Notes under the pieces: generated by a model | The model's input: the letters and a program-made list of their open reading frames with translations, nothing else | What the model was told of the DNA's origin: nothing | Database searches by the model: none | From: Thermus neutrinimicus | GTDB taxonomy: Bacteria; Deinococcota; Deinococci; Deinococcales; Thermaceae | DNA: 64,000 nt | Reading direction: 5' to 3' | Assembly: GCF_022760955.1 (NCBI RefSeq) | Contig: NZ_JAKTNU010000006.1 | Span: forward strand, 1-64,000 | Shown: piece after piece, positions 25,264 through 34,847 of the stretch | How the letters are laid out: each line of letters starts with the position of its first letter | Numbering within the stretch: position 1 is the first letter of the stretch | Program-made: the position numbers and the translations under genes

Positions 25264-26055
25264 ATGGAGGTTCTTGCCTATGCACCTTGGCAGAAGCGGG
25301 CTGCTTTGGGCCGTCTTGTCCTGGGGCTTTTGTTCATGGGGTTCCTCCTGTGGCTGGGCTGGGCCGTGGCGGCGGAGGGGGACTGGGCATGGGGCTTGGG
25401 CCTTGGGTTGGTCGCCCTCTTGCTGGGGCTTTTCCTCTACCCCTCCGCCGTGGGGCCCCTTATGCGCTGGGGGTTCCAGGTGGTTTTGGAGCCCGAGGGG
25501 ATCCGGGTGGGCGGAAGGCTATACCCGAGGGAGGGCTTTTCGGGGTTGGAGGGGCCCTTTCGTGGGGAGGGCACCGAGGCCCAGTGGCAGAGGTTGATGG
25601 AGGTGGGTCGCCTGTCCGCAGGGCCCCTTTTCCACCTGGCCTTTCATGGGGAGCGGGTGCCCCTTTGGCTAGACCTGCCGGGTTGGGACCGGATGCTGGC
25701 CCATCTGGGTGTGGATTGGAAGGAGCATCCGGCGCTGGCGCGCTACCTCCACTCGGTGCGCGGTCTAGCCTGGCTGAACGGGCTCTTATACCCGCCTAAG
25801 GAGGTGGAGGAGGAGTGGGAAAGGGCTAGGAGACGCTACCAAAGGCTTTTTGCCTGGCTGTGGATGGGGGTGGGCCTGGCGGTGGGAGGCTACACGCTTG
25901 GCGATGCTTCTGAGGTGGTGGGCCAGATCCTCTTCCTCGGGGGCTTGGCGCTCGCCGCCTATGCCTCCTTTGCCCTTTTTGGCGGCAAGTCCCTACGGGA
26001 CGGCTGGGCCGAGAGGTACAACCCCTTCAGGGAGGAGCAGGAAATCAGGGGGTAG
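25264..26055 (+). CDS. Integral membrane protein with PH-like segment, function unknown
   Basis: A 263-residue membrane protein. Two hydrophobic helices near residues 18-60 (LVLGLLFMGFLLWLGWAV, LGLVALLLGLFLY) are followed by a soluble part starting VVLEPEGIRVGGRLYPREG, which resembles a bacterial PH-type domain. Two more helices lie near 195-245 (LFAWLWMGVGLAVGGY, ILFLGGLALAAYASF). The start is ATG 25264, 4 nt after the previous stop, and the next gene begins 2 nt later, so it is part of one operon. Confidence 0.75.
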   Translation: MEVLAYAPWQKRAALGRLVLGLLFMGFLLWLGWAVAAEGDWAWGLGLGLVALLLGLFLYPSAVGPLMRWGFQVVLEPEGIRVGGRLYPREGFSGLEGPFRGEGTEAQWQRLMEVGRLSAGPLFHLAFHGERVPLWLDLPGWDRMLAHLGVDWKEHPALARYLHSVRGLAWLNGLLYPPKEVEEEWERARRRYQRLFAWLWMGVGLAVGGYTLGDASEVVGQILFLGGLALAAYASFALFGGKSLRDGWAERYNPFREEQEIRG

Positions 26056-26057
26056 GT

Positions 26058-26669
26058 ATGGAAGCGGAAGGACAGGACAGGCAGGAAAGGCCGAGGATAA
26101 AGCTTCTTTGGCCGCGCACGGGGCGGGATTGGTTCCTCCTTTTGATGGCCGGGATCGTGGTTCTTGGCATTGTAGGGAACCTCCTTCCCCAGGGGCCTAA
26201 GGAGGTGCAGGTGGGGCAGGTGCGCCTGGGGGTGCCTCCAGGATGGGAGGCCAAGGAGGTACAGGGGGGTTGGGCCCTCCTAAGCCCCTTGGAGGGCCCC
26301 AAGGACACCTTCCGGGAAAACCTCACCCTCCTGGTGGAACCCCTTCCCCAACCCATGAACTCCCTTCAGTACGCTCAGGTTGTGGCCTGGCGGAACGCCC
26401 AAGGGGTGGAGGGGTTCGTGCCGGGGCCGGTCCAGGTGGTTCCCTTGGCGGGCGTGGAGGCCGTGGCCTTTGCCGGGCAAGGGCGGCATGGGGGGCGGGC
26501 CCTGGAGTTTTGGGTGTATGCCTTCGTGGTGGGCCGGGAAGGGTACCAGCTCACCCTCACGGGGGAGGTGGGCAGGCTGGTGCGGGTACGGCCCCAGGTG
26601 GAAACGGTTCTGGCCTCCATGCGGGTGGAGGGGAGTGGTCCCGTGGCCCAGCCGGGGCCGGGCGGATAG
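26058..26669 (+). CDS. Single-pass membrane protein with PsbP/DcrB-like domain
   Basis: A 203-residue protein with a charged N-terminus, one membrane helix (WFLLLMAGIVVLGIVGNLL, about residues 24-42) and an extracytoplasmic domain beginning VGQVRLGVPPGWEAKEV, which resembles the DcrB/PsbP-like fold. This is the same type suggested for the first gene of the cluster, so the two may be distant paralogues. Only 2 nt separate it from the previous gene. Function unknown. Confidence 0.72.
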   Translation: MEAEGQDRQERPRIKLLWPRTGRDWFLLLMAGIVVLGIVGNLLPQGPKEVQVGQVRLGVPPGWEAKEVQGGWALLSPLEGPKDTFRENLTLLVEPLPQPMNSLQYAQVVAWRNAQGVEGFVPGPVQVVPLAGVEAVAFAGQGRHGGRALEFWVYAFVVGREGYQLTLTGEVGRLVRVRPQVETVLASMRVEGSGPVAQPGPGG

Positions 26670-26699
26670 GGTGGGGCCCCTGCGCCCCTTTCCCCGTCC

Positions 26700-27026
26700 A
26701 TGCCCTGGGGGCCGCCCATGGGTGGGGAGCCCTATTCCCCGGGATTCCCGGGTGGCGGGGATTGGGGGTCCCCTTATGGCCACGAGCCCGGGGACATTCC
26801 TGGAGGAGGGTCGCCCATGGACCTCCCGGGTTTGGGCTGGGATTCCTCGAGGTTGGACGAGAGCCTACAGGAGCACCGGGACTTCAACACCTGGATGGCG
26901 GAGGAGTGGAGCCAGCTCCTTTCCGGGGAGACCCCCGAGCCCACCCACCAGGACGAGGAGGGGAATCTCTACTGGGAAGGTCCCTCGGGCCTGCTCCACG
27001 AGTGGGGGGATTACAGCGGTGAGTGA
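26700..27026 (+). CDS. Small acidic Pro/Gly-rich protein, function unknown
   Basis: A 108-residue frame whose first third is Gly/Pro-rich (PGGGDWGSPYGHEPG) and whose last two thirds are acidic and Trp-containing (FNTWMAEEWSQLLSG, EGNLYWEGPSG). There is no signal peptide and the ribosome site is weak, so expression is uncertain. It fits the gap between two genes of the same operon and has ordinary codon use, which supports it being real. No family recognised. Confidence 0.5.
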   Translation: MPWGPPMGGEPYSPGFPGGGDWGSPYGHEPGDIPGGGSPMDLPGLGWDSSRLDESLQEHRDFNTWMAEEWSQLLSGETPEPTHQDEEGNLYWEGPSGLLHEWGDYSGE

Positions 27027-27041
27027 GGAGGGGTGGGGGGT

Positions 27042-27485
27042 ATGCGGTCCTTCTTGCTGTTGGTGGCGTTGGTTTGGGGTTTGGCCCTGGGGCAGGGGCT
27101 GGTCCGGGGCGTGACCCCGGAGGAGGTGGAAGGCCTCTTGAGGGAGATGGGCGTGGTCTACGAGAAAAGGGACCACCACCTCTTTCTCCTGGAGCTGGCA
27201 AGCCCCAAGGTATGGCTGGAGCTGGATTGGTGCGAGGAGGGGCGCTGCGGGTTGGTGGCCCTTTCCGCGGGGTTTAGGAAAAAGGTGGACCTCGAGCACC
27301 TTAACGCCTGGAACCGGGATTACCGCTTTAGCCGGGCCTATCTGGATCGGGAGGGGGACCCTTGGGTGGAGTGGGAGCTGGACCTCACGGGTGGGGTGAG
27401 CTGGGAGGCTTTGCGGGAGTTTTTGCGCTTGTTCGCTGAGGCGGTTCTTCCCAAATTCATGGAGCACATCGGATTCGAGCCCTAG
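27042..27485 (+). CDS. YbjN-domain protein with signal peptide
   Basis: A 147-residue protein with a signal peptide (MRSFLLLVALVWGLALGQG) and a YbjN-family domain. The family pattern is clear in FRKKVDLEHLNAWNRDYRFS and RAYLDREGDPWVEWELDL, then GGVSWEALREFLRLF. The YbjN fold is similar to type III secretion chaperones and usually binds a partner protein. An exported copy is unusual. I chose ATG 27042 for the GGAGGGG stretch before it. It ends the unknown-function cluster. Confidence 0.8.
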   Translation: MRSFLLLVALVWGLALGQGLVRGVTPEEVEGLLREMGVVYEKRDHHLFLLELASPKVWLELDWCEEGRCGLVALSAGFRKKVDLEHLNAWNRDYRFSRAYLDREGDPWVEWELDLTGGVSWEALREFLRLFAEAVLPKFMEHIGFEP

Positions 27486-27500
27486 GGTATCCTTAGGGGC

Positions 27501-29288
27501 GTGGCCGCGTTGGTGGTCTACAAGGGTAGGCCCGCCTTGGCGGTGGAGAAGGGGGACCGGCTAGAGCTCACCCTGCCTGGTGGTTCCCAGGTAAGGGTGC
27601 GTCCCAAGGACGTCCTCTGGCTTCACCCTGGGCCCGCTTCTTTGGAGTTAAGCCCGCCCGAGGGCGAGGAGGAGGCTGCCTGGGAACTCCTCCAGGGCCA
27701 GGTGGTGGAGCTTAAGGACCTGGCGGAGCTGGTCTACGGGGCGTACACGCCCGATACCGCTTTCGGTGCCTATCTTTTGGCGCAAAGGGGGGAGCGCTTC
27801 CTCCTGGAAGGGGAGAGGGTCCGGGCCCGCACGCGGGAGGAGGTGGAGGCCCGCCTCGAGGCCCAAAGGCAACGGGAGGAGCGGGAAAGGCTTTTCCAGG
27901 AGGGGATAAGGCGGCTTAGGGAAGGGGTGCTGGCCCTGGAGGACCGCCCCTTGGTCCAGGAGGTGGAGGCCGTGGCCTTGGGGGAAAGAAGGGAAAGCCG
28001 GGTGCTCAAGGCCCTGGGCCTTCCCGAGACCCCGGAGGCGGCCCACGCCCTTCTCCTTCGCCTCGGGGTGTGGCGGCGGGAAAACCCCCATCCCCGGCGT
28101 CTTGGCTTAGCCCTTTCCCCCCCTGGGCTTTCCGTGCCCCCTTTGCCCGAGGAAGGGCGGGTAGACCTCACCCACCTCCCCGCCTACGCCATTGACGACG
28201 AGGAAAGCCAGGACCCGGATGACGCCGTCTTTGCCGAGAGGGTAGAGGAGGGGTTTCGGCTTTGGGTGCACGTGGCGGATGTGGCGGCCTTGGTGGAGCC
28301 CTATAGCCCCTTGGACCAGGAGGCCATGCGCCGGGGGGCTAACCTGTACCTGCCCGAGGGTACGGTACCCATGCTTCCTCCTGGGATCACCGAGGCCTTG
28401 GGGCTTGGGCTTAGGGAGGTTTCCCCGGCCCTCACCTTTGCCCTTTGGGTTTCCGAGGAGGGGGAGGTCCTCTCCGAGGAGGTCTTCCCCAGCTGGGTGC
28501 GGGTGGAAAGGCTTAGCTACCGGGAAGCCCTAGGGGTGGCGGAGCTTGAGGCCCTAAGGGAGCTGGCCCTAATCTTTCGCCGCAGGCGGCTGGCCCAGGG
28601 GGGCCTCGAGCTCCGCCTGCCCGAGGCCAAGGTGCGCCTGGAAGGGGACGAGGTGCGGATCCGGCCCCTGGAGGCCTACGAGAGCCGCATCTGGGTGCAG
28701 GAAGCCATGCACCTGGCGGGCTACGCCGCTGCCCACCTGGCTTATAGGGAAGGCCTTCCCTTTCCCTTCGCCACCCAGGAGGCTCCCTCTAAGCGGGTGG
28801 AAGGGGAGGGCCTAAGCGCCATGTGGGAGCAGCGGAAGGCCCTGAAACGGGCCCAGCTTAAGGCGGTGCCCGCCCCCCATAAGGGCCTTGGCCTTCCCCT
28901 TTACGCCCAGGTGACGAGCCCCTTGAGGCGGTACCTGGACCTGGTGGCCCACCAGCAGCTAAGGGCCTGGCTCAAGGGGGAAAAACCCCTTTCCCAGGAG
29001 GAGGTCCTGCAACGGGTGGGGGCGGCGGAGGCCATGGCCGATCTGGTGCGGGAGGGGGAAAGGAGAAGCAAGCTCCACTGGACCCTGGTGTACCTGATGG
29101 AAAAGGGGTACGAGGGGAGGGGGGTCTTGGTGGAGAAGAGGGGAGGGCAGGGGGTTTTCCTCCTGCCGGAACTTGGCCTTAGCGCCCAGGTGGCCCTGCC
29201 TAGGCCCTTAGCCCTGGACACCGAGGCCACCCTCCGTTTCCTGGAGGCGGATCTTCCTCGCCTCGAGGCCCGCTTTGCCCTTCTCTAG
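27501..29288 (+). CDS. RNase II-family (RNB domain) exoribonuclease
   Basis: A 595-residue 3'-5' exoribonuclease homologue. The RNB catalytic core is IDDEESQDPDDAVF, providing the Asp cluster for magnesium, and the domain ends with TSPLRRYLDLVAHQQL, both diagnostic. The N-terminal part is shorter than in E. coli RNase II, and the C-terminal segment is a short S1-like barrel (GYEGRGVLVEKRGGQG). The start is GTG 27501, with TATCCT (27488-27493) almost exactly at leaderless spacing, so it may be transcribed apart from the cluster upstream. Confidence 0.9.
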   Translation: MAALVVYKGRPALAVEKGDRLELTLPGGSQVRVRPKDVLWLHPGPASLELSPPEGEEEAAWELLQGQVVELKDLAELVYGAYTPDTAFGAYLLAQRGERFLLEGERVRARTREEVEARLEAQRQREERERLFQEGIRRLREGVLALEDRPLVQEVEAVALGERRESRVLKALGLPETPEAAHALLLRLGVWRRENPHPRRLGLALSPPGLSVPPLPEEGRVDLTHLPAYAIDDEESQDPDDAVFAERVEEGFRLWVHVADVAALVEPYSPLDQEAMRRGANLYLPEGTVPMLPPGITEALGLGLREVSPALTFALWVSEEGEVLSEEVFPSWVRVERLSYREALGVAELEALRELALIFRRRRLAQGGLELRLPEAKVRLEGDEVRIRPLEAYESRIWVQEAMHLAGYAAAHLAYREGLPFPFATQEAPSKRVEGEGLSAMWEQRKALKRAQLKAVPAPHKGLGLPLYAQVTSPLRRYLDLVAHQQLRAWLKGEKPLSQEEVLQRVGAAEAMADLVREGERRSKLHWTLVYLMEKGYEGRGVLVEKRGGQGVFLLPELGLSAQVALPRPLALDTEATLRFLEADLPRLEARFALL

Positions 29289-29399
29289 CCGGGGGAGGGG
29301 GCAACCGGGTGGCCCACGGGGGCGGGCTTATATCCTTTCCTCCTGTTTCGTTCTCTAAGCCCCAACGAGATGACGCCTACCGAAGGCCCTTTCCGGGGC

Positions 29400-29427
29400 C
29401 CCCACCCTGGCGCAAGCCAGGGTGGGG
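29400..29427 (-). terminator. Hairpin terminator downstream of icd
   Basis: A perfect 12-bp stem (29400-29411 with 29416-29427) closes a 4-nt loop, which reads GCAA on the plus strand. It starts 5 nt after the icd stop on the minus strand. There is no T tract. It could also stop read-through from the plus-strand RNase gene. Confidence 0.65.
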
Positions 29428-29432
29428 TGGTA

Positions 29433-30710
<1,278 letters not shown>

Positions 30711-30759
30711 GGCTAACCTCCGGGGCATAGCATACCCCTTTCCCGAGGGAAGGGTGTCC

Positions 30760-30765
30760 TAGACT
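30760..30765 (+). promoter_or_regulatory. Leaderless -10 of the FAD oxidoreductase gene
   Basis: TAGACT is at exactly -12 to -7 of ATG 30772, with no ribosome-binding site between them. Confidence 0.5.
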
Positions 30766-30771
30766 GGGGGC

Positions 30772-31884
30772 ATGCCCGATGCCCTTGTGGTGGGGGCGGG
30801 GATCGTGGGGGCGGCCTGTGCCTACCGCCTGGCCCAGGTGGGGTTTAAGGTGGTGGTCCTGGAGAAGGAGGCCACCTTTGCCCAAGGCTCCACCGGGAGA
30901 AGCGCCGCCGGGGTGCGGGTGCAGTTCTCCGAGCCCTTGAACGTGCTCCTTTCCTACCATTCCATCCTGGAGTACCAAGGGATTCCTGAGGCCGGTTACC
31001 GGCCCATCGGGTACCTTTTCCTGGTGCCCGAGGCCCTAAAGGAGGTCCAGGAGGAGGCCCTGGCCACCCAGAAGGCCTTGGGGGTACCGGTGGCCAAGCT
31101 TTCCCTAAGGGAAGCCCAGGCCCATGTGCCCTTCCGGGAAGAGGGCCTGGCCTACGCCACCTTTGGCCCTATGGACGGGATCATAGACCCCCATGGGGTG
31201 ACCGCCCATTACCTTAGGGAGGCCAGGCGGCTTGGGGCCCAGGTGCGCTTTTCCGAGCCCTTGCTCTCGGCCCGCAGGGCAAAGGGCGTGTGGCGGGTGG
31301 AAACGCCCAAAGGGGAGCTGGAGGCCCCCTTTCTCCTCCTCTGCACCGGGGCCTGGACGGGGGAGGTGGGGGAAAGGCTTGGCCTGGAGATCCCCATCCA
31401 GCCCGTGCGCCGCATGGTCTTCGCCACGGGGCCAGTGCCCTTTTCCCACGCCTTTCCCCTCACCATAGACCTGGCCACGGGCTTTTACCTGCGCTCGGAG
31501 GGTCCTAGGGTGCTCCTGGGCCGGTCCAACCCGGATGAGCCCCCGGGTTTTAGGGGAGGCATGGACTGGGGGTGGCTTGCGCCCACCCTCGAGGCGGGTC
31601 TCTTCCGCTTTCCCTTCCTGGAGGGGCTTGCCCTGGACCGGAAGGCCAGCTGGTGGGGCTACTACGAGATGACTCCCGACGCCAATCCCATCCTGGGCTT
31701 TGTGGAGGAGGGGCTTTTGGTGGCGGCGGGCTTTTCCGGCCACGGGGTGCAGCAGGCGGCCATGGTGGGGAGGCTCATGGCGGAGGAGGTGGCCCACGGG
31801 AAGGCCAGGAGCCTGGATATAAGCCCTTTCCGCCTGGACCGCTTCCGGAAGGGGCATTTGCTGAAGGAGAGGGGTATCGTCTGA
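30772..31884 (+). CDS. FAD-dependent oxidoreductase of the D-amino-acid oxidase (DAO) family
   Basis: A 370-residue flavoprotein. The N-terminal Rossmann motif is VVGAGIVGAACAYRLAQVG, then EKEATFAQGSTGRSAAGVR binds FAD as in glycine/sarcosine oxidases. The C-terminal family motif is MTPDANPILG followed by AAGFSGHGVQQAAMVG. The substrate is probably a secondary amine or amino acid such as glycine, sarcosine or proline, but cannot be told from sequence. It stands alone, divergent from icd. Confidence 0.88.
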   Translation: MPDALVVGAGIVGAACAYRLAQVGFKVVVLEKEATFAQGSTGRSAAGVRVQFSEPLNVLLSYHSILEYQGIPEAGYRPIGYLFLVPEALKEVQEEALATQKALGVPVAKLSLREAQAHVPFREEGLAYATFGPMDGIIDPHGVTAHYLREARRLGAQVRFSEPLLSARRAKGVWRVETPKGELEAPFLLLCTGAWTGEVGERLGLEIPIQPVRRMVFATGPVPFSHAFPLTIDLATGFYLRSEGPRVLLGRSNPDEPPGFRGGMDWGWLAPTLEAGLFRFPFLEGLALDRKASWWGYYEMTPDANPILGFVEEGLLVAAGFSGHGVQQAAMVGRLMAEEVAHGKARSLDISPFRLDRFRKGHLLKERGIV

Positions 31885-31966
31885 GGGCAAGCTCTCCTAA
31901 GGTGGCCTGGGGGCCGGGACGGAAAAAGGGGTTTTATGGGGATGGTTTTGGCGGGATTGCTGAGCC

Positions 31967-31995
31967 TTGACCGCTTGGGGGCCCTCCCCTAAGAT
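31967..31995 (+). promoter_or_regulatory. Sigma-70-type promoter of the tRNA gene
   Basis: TTGACC (31967-31972), a 17-nt spacer and TAAGAT (31990-31995) form the best consensus promoter in the window. Transcription would start near 32003, about 15 nt before the tRNA. Confidence 0.8.
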
Positions 31996-32017
31996 GGGGA
32001 TTGCCTGGTGCGCCCGT

Positions 32018-32094
32018 GGCGGCGTAGCTCAGGTGGTCAGAGCACACGACTCATAATCGTGGTGTCGTGGGTTCGAGTCCCACCGCCGCCACCA
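32018..32094 (+). tRNA. tRNA with CAT anticodon, probably elongator tRNA-Met
   Basis: A 77-nt cloverleaf: acceptor GGCGGCG/CGCCGCC, D arm GCTC...GAGC, anticodon stem CACGA/TCGTG with loop CTCATAA (anticodon CAT), variable loop GTGTC, T arm GTGGG TTCGAGT CCCAC, discriminator A and encoded CCA. The G1-C72 pair and the lack of three G-C pairs in the anticodon stem exclude the initiator. The D-loop and variable region resemble elongator Met more than the lysidine-modified Ile2 tRNA, but that alternative is not fully excluded. Confidence 0.93.
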
Positions 32095-32114
32095 GCCCCT
32101 AAGCCCAAAGCCTA

Positions 32115-32140
32115 ACCCCCCGGTGGCCTGGCCGGGGGGT
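32115..32140 (+). terminator. Terminator of the tRNA transcript
   Basis: A 9-bp stem (ACCCCCCGG, 32115-32123, with CCGGGGGGT, 32132-32140) lies 21 nt after the CCA end and is followed by a moderately T-rich stretch. Confidence 0.65.
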
Positions 32141-32254
32141 GTGGCCTTTCTCGAGGGCAGGGAGTCCGGGAAGGTGGTTTGGCCTTAAGGGCCTAGAGGT
32201 TGCTACACTAAAAACCACGGGGCCCGGGATCCCCCCGGACGCCCTAGGAGGAGT

Positions 32255-33577
32255 ATGCGCGCCCACATCATTACCTTCGGATGCCAGATGAACGAGTACG
32301 ACTCCCACCTGGTGGCCAGTGAGCTGGTGAGCCTGGGGTGGGAGTTGGTGGACTCGGTGGAGGAGGCGGACTTCGTCCTGGTGAACACCTGCGCCGTCCG
32401 CGGCAAGCCCGTGGAGAAGGTGCGCTCCCTTTTAGGCCAGCTCCGTAGGGAAAAGGAGAGGAGGGGCCTTCTCATCGGGCTCATGGGCTGCCTGGCCCAG
32501 CTGGACGAGGGGCAGCAGATGGCCCGCAAGTTTGGGGTGGATGTTCTCCTGGGCCCCGGGGCCCTCACCTCCCTGCCCGAGGCCTTGAAGGGGAACCAGC
32601 GCTTTTGGGACCTTACCTTCAAGGAAGACCTTTTGGACTACATTCCCCCACCCCCCAAGGGAGCCCTTTCCGCCCACGTGACCATCATCCGCGGGTGCAA
32701 CCACCACTGCACCTACTGCATCGTCCCCACCACCCGGGGTCCTGAGGTCTCCCGCCACCCGGACCTGATCCTGAGGGAGATAGAAGCCCTGAGGGAGGCC
32801 GGGGTGGTGGAGGTTACCCTACTGGGGCAGAACGTGAACTCCTACGGCAAGGACCAGCCGGGCTTTCCCAGCTTCGCTGAGCTCCTAAGAATGGTGGGGC
32901 AGATGGGCATCCCCCGGGTGCGCTTCCTCACCAGCCACCCGGTGAACTTCACCGACGACATCATTGAAGCCATTGCCGAAACCCCCGCCATCACCCGTTA
33001 CATCCACCTTCCGGTCCAGTCTGGCTCGGACCGGGTGCTTAGGCGCATGGCCCGGGAGTACCGGCGGGCACAGTATCTGGAGCGGATCCGGAGGATCCGG
33101 GAAGTCCTGCCGGATGCCGTGCTTTCCACGGACATCATCGTGGGCTTCCCCGGGGAGACGGAGGAGGACTTCCAGGAGACCCTTTCCCTCTACGACGAGG
33201 TGGGTTACGACCAAGCCTACATGTTCATCTACTCTCCTAGGCCCGGTACTCCCGCCTACAAGCACTTCCAGGACCTGCCCCGCGAGGTGAAGGTGGAAAG
33301 GCTCCAACGCCTCATTGAAAAGCAGAAGGAGTGGAGCTACCGCCGCAACCTGGAGTGGGTGGGGAAGACCGTGGAGGTCCTGGTGCGGGGGGTGGCCAAG
33401 GAGGAGGGGTATGCCCAGGGGCACGACCGGGGTAACCATCCGGTGCTGGTCCCCGCCCACCAGGCCCCCACCCCGGGGCTCTACCCGGTGGAGATCAAGC
33501 AGGCCACCCCGCACCTGCTCCTCGGGGAGGTGGTGGGGGCCAGGGAGCCCGCTCCCATCCCCTTGCCCGTGGCCTAA
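32255..33577 (+). CDS. miaB: tRNA-2-methylthio-N6-dimethylallyladenosine synthase
   Basis: A 440-residue radical-SAM methylthiotransferase acting on i6A37 of tRNA. The N-terminal cluster cysteines are in [17 protein letters not shown] and MGCLAQ. The radical-SAM motif is C-x3-C-x2-C ([12 protein letters not shown]), and a TRAM domain ends the protein. A good ribosome site (AGGAGGAG, 32246-32253) precedes ATG 32255. TACACT (32204-32209) may be the -10, flanked by GTGGTTT (32174) and AAACCAC (32212) as an inverted repeat. Confidence 0.96.
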   Translation: MRAHIITFGCQMNEYDSHLVASELVSLGWELVDSVEEADFVLVNTCAVRGKPVEKVRSLLGQLRREKERRGLLIGLMGCLAQLDEGQQMARKFGVDVLLGPGALTSLPEALKGNQRFWDLTFKEDLLDYIPPPPKGALSAHVTIIRGCNHHCTYCIVPTTRGPEVSRHPDLILREIEALREAGVVEVTLLGQNVNSYGKDQPGFPSFAELLRMVGQMGIPRVRFLTSHPVNFTDDIIEAIAETPAITRYIHLPVQSGSDRVLRRMAREYRRAQYLERIRRIREVLPDAVLSTDIIVGFPGETEEDFQETLSLYDEVGYDQAYMFIYSPRPGTPAYKHFQDLPREVKVERLQRLIEKQKEWSYRRNLEWVGKTVEVLVRGVAKEEGYAQGHDRGNHPVLVPAHQAPTPGLYPVEIKQATPHLLLGEVVGAREPAPIPLPVA

Positions 33578-33587
33578 AGGGGGCGGC

Positions 33588-33923
33588 ATGCGCCAGCGTA
33601 TCCTGCCCTTTAGCGGTGCCTTGGCCCTTTTTCTTCTCGTATATGCGGCTTCCCGCTTTGCCCTTTGGGGTTTTGCCCTGGCGGCCTCCCTTGCCTTTTT
33701 GCTGTACCTGGGCCTATTCCGCTGGCAGGGAAGGCTTTTGGCCAAGGGGCCTTCGCGGGCGGCCTTGGAGCGCTTGGCCATGAGGGAGGCCTGGCGGAAA
33801 GGGGGGGTCTTGCGCCCGGAGGACCTGGAGCCTTTCCTGTCCGAGCCTGAGGCCCGGGCGCTTTTGGAGGGCCTGGCGGCCAGGGGTTTGTGCCGTAGGG
33901 AAGGGGAGGGTTTTCGCTTCTGA
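33588..33923 (+). CDS. Small membrane protein with C-terminal helical domain, unknown function
   Basis: A 111-residue protein. Two hydrophobic helices fill residues 7-45 (GALALFLLVYAASRFALWGF, LAFLLYLGLFRW). The remaining part (LAMREAWRKGGVLRPEDLEP, EARALLEGLAARGLCRREG) reads like a small winged-helix or helical bundle in the cytoplasm. ATG 33588 is 10 nt after miaB, and the next gene starts 12 nt later. No family recognised. Confidence 0.7.
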   Translation: MRQRILPFSGALALFLLVYAASRFALWGFALAASLAFLLYLGLFRWQGRLLAKGPSRAALERLAMREAWRKGGVLRPEDLEPFLSEPEARALLEGLAARGLCRREGEGFRF

Positions 33924-33935
33924 CCCCAAGGTGGG

Positions 33936-34847
33936 ATGAGGCGGGTGGGGGAGGCCGAGGTGGTGGTCCTGGGGGCCGGGGTGGCGGGGCTTACCGCCGC
34001 CCGGCTCCTCCGGGAAAGGGGGCACCGGGTGTTGGTGGTGGCCCAGGACCTGGGGGAGGCAAGCCGGGTGCCTGTGGCCCTGGTGAACCCCTTGCGGGGG
34101 AAGCGGTTTACCCTGGCGAGGAGGGGAGAGGAGGCCCTCGAGGCGGCCCTTCGCTTCTACAGCCGCTTCGTGCCCTTGCACCTTGGGGTCTTCCGTCCGG
34201 TGCCGGAAGGGGAAAGGGAAAAGGTGGCGGCGCGGCTCGGAGGGCTCCAGCATTCCTGGGAAGAAGGGGGGGTCCTTTTGGAGGAGGCCTTTTGGCTGGA
34301 GCCCAGGGCCCTTTTGGGGAGGCTTGCGGAAGGGCTTTCCCTTCTTAAGGCCCGGGTGCTGGCCTGGGAGCCCCCCTATTTGGTCCTGGAGGGCGGGGGA
34401 AGGGTCCGGGGGGAGGTGTTGGTCTACGCTGGGGGTGGGCAGGGGGCCCATCTTCTGCGCTTGGAGGGGCGGCACATCCCGGGGCTGGTCCTCCTCCTGC
34501 TGGACTACTTCCCCCGGGCCATCAGCTACCGGGTCTACCTGGCGGGAAGCGCCCTAGGGGGAAGCTACCTTCCCCATCGTTCCCACCCCGAGGCGCCTCC
34601 TCCCACGGAGGGGGAGGTGGAATGGCTCCTAAAGGGCGCGGAAGGGCTTCTGGGCTACCGTCCCTCGGTGGCCTCCCTATGGCGGGGTGTGCGCTTCCGT
34701 TTGGACCAGCCCCTTCCGCCTGGGGGTTTGGACCTTCCCTACCTTTTTCCCGTGGAAGGGGGCTTTGCCCTCACGGGTTTTGGCTCCACGGGGTTCCTCT
34801 ACGCACCCTGGCTAGGGGAAAGGCTTCTTGAGGCCCTAGGATGGTAG
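33936..34847 (+). CDS. FAD-dependent oxidoreductase (DAO-like, MnmC2-like layout)
   Basis: A 303-residue flavoprotein with the dinucleotide motif VVVLGAGVAGLTAARLLRERG. The segment VPVALVNPLRGKRFTLARRG corresponds to the NP-type FAD loop seen in DadA/MnmC-C proteins. The C-terminus has LTGFGSTGFLYAPWLGERLL, which closes the FAD site. At about 300 residues it is short for DAO-family proteins. The gene order with miaB hints at, but does not prove, a link to tRNA modification. It overlaps mobA by 7 nt. Confidence 0.78.
   Translation: MRRVGEAEVVVLGAGVAGLTAARLLRERGHRVLVVAQDLGEASRVPVALVNPLRGKRFTLARRGEEALEAALRFYSRFVPLHLGVFRPVPEGEREKVAARLGGLQHSWEEGGVLLEEAFWLEPRALLGRLAEGLSLLKARVLAWEPPYLVLEGGGRVRGEVLVYAGGGQGAHLLRLEGRHIPGLVLLLLDYFPRAISYRVYLAGSALGGSYLPHRSHPEAPPPTEGEVEWLLKGAEGLLGYRPSVASLWRGVRFRLDQPLPPGGLDLPYLFPVEGGFALTGFGSTGFLYAPWLGERLLEALGW

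Noticed and set aside
32018-32094. Initiator tRNA-fMet
   Set aside because: It has a G1-C72 pair and lacks the three G-C pairs of the initiator anticodon stem.
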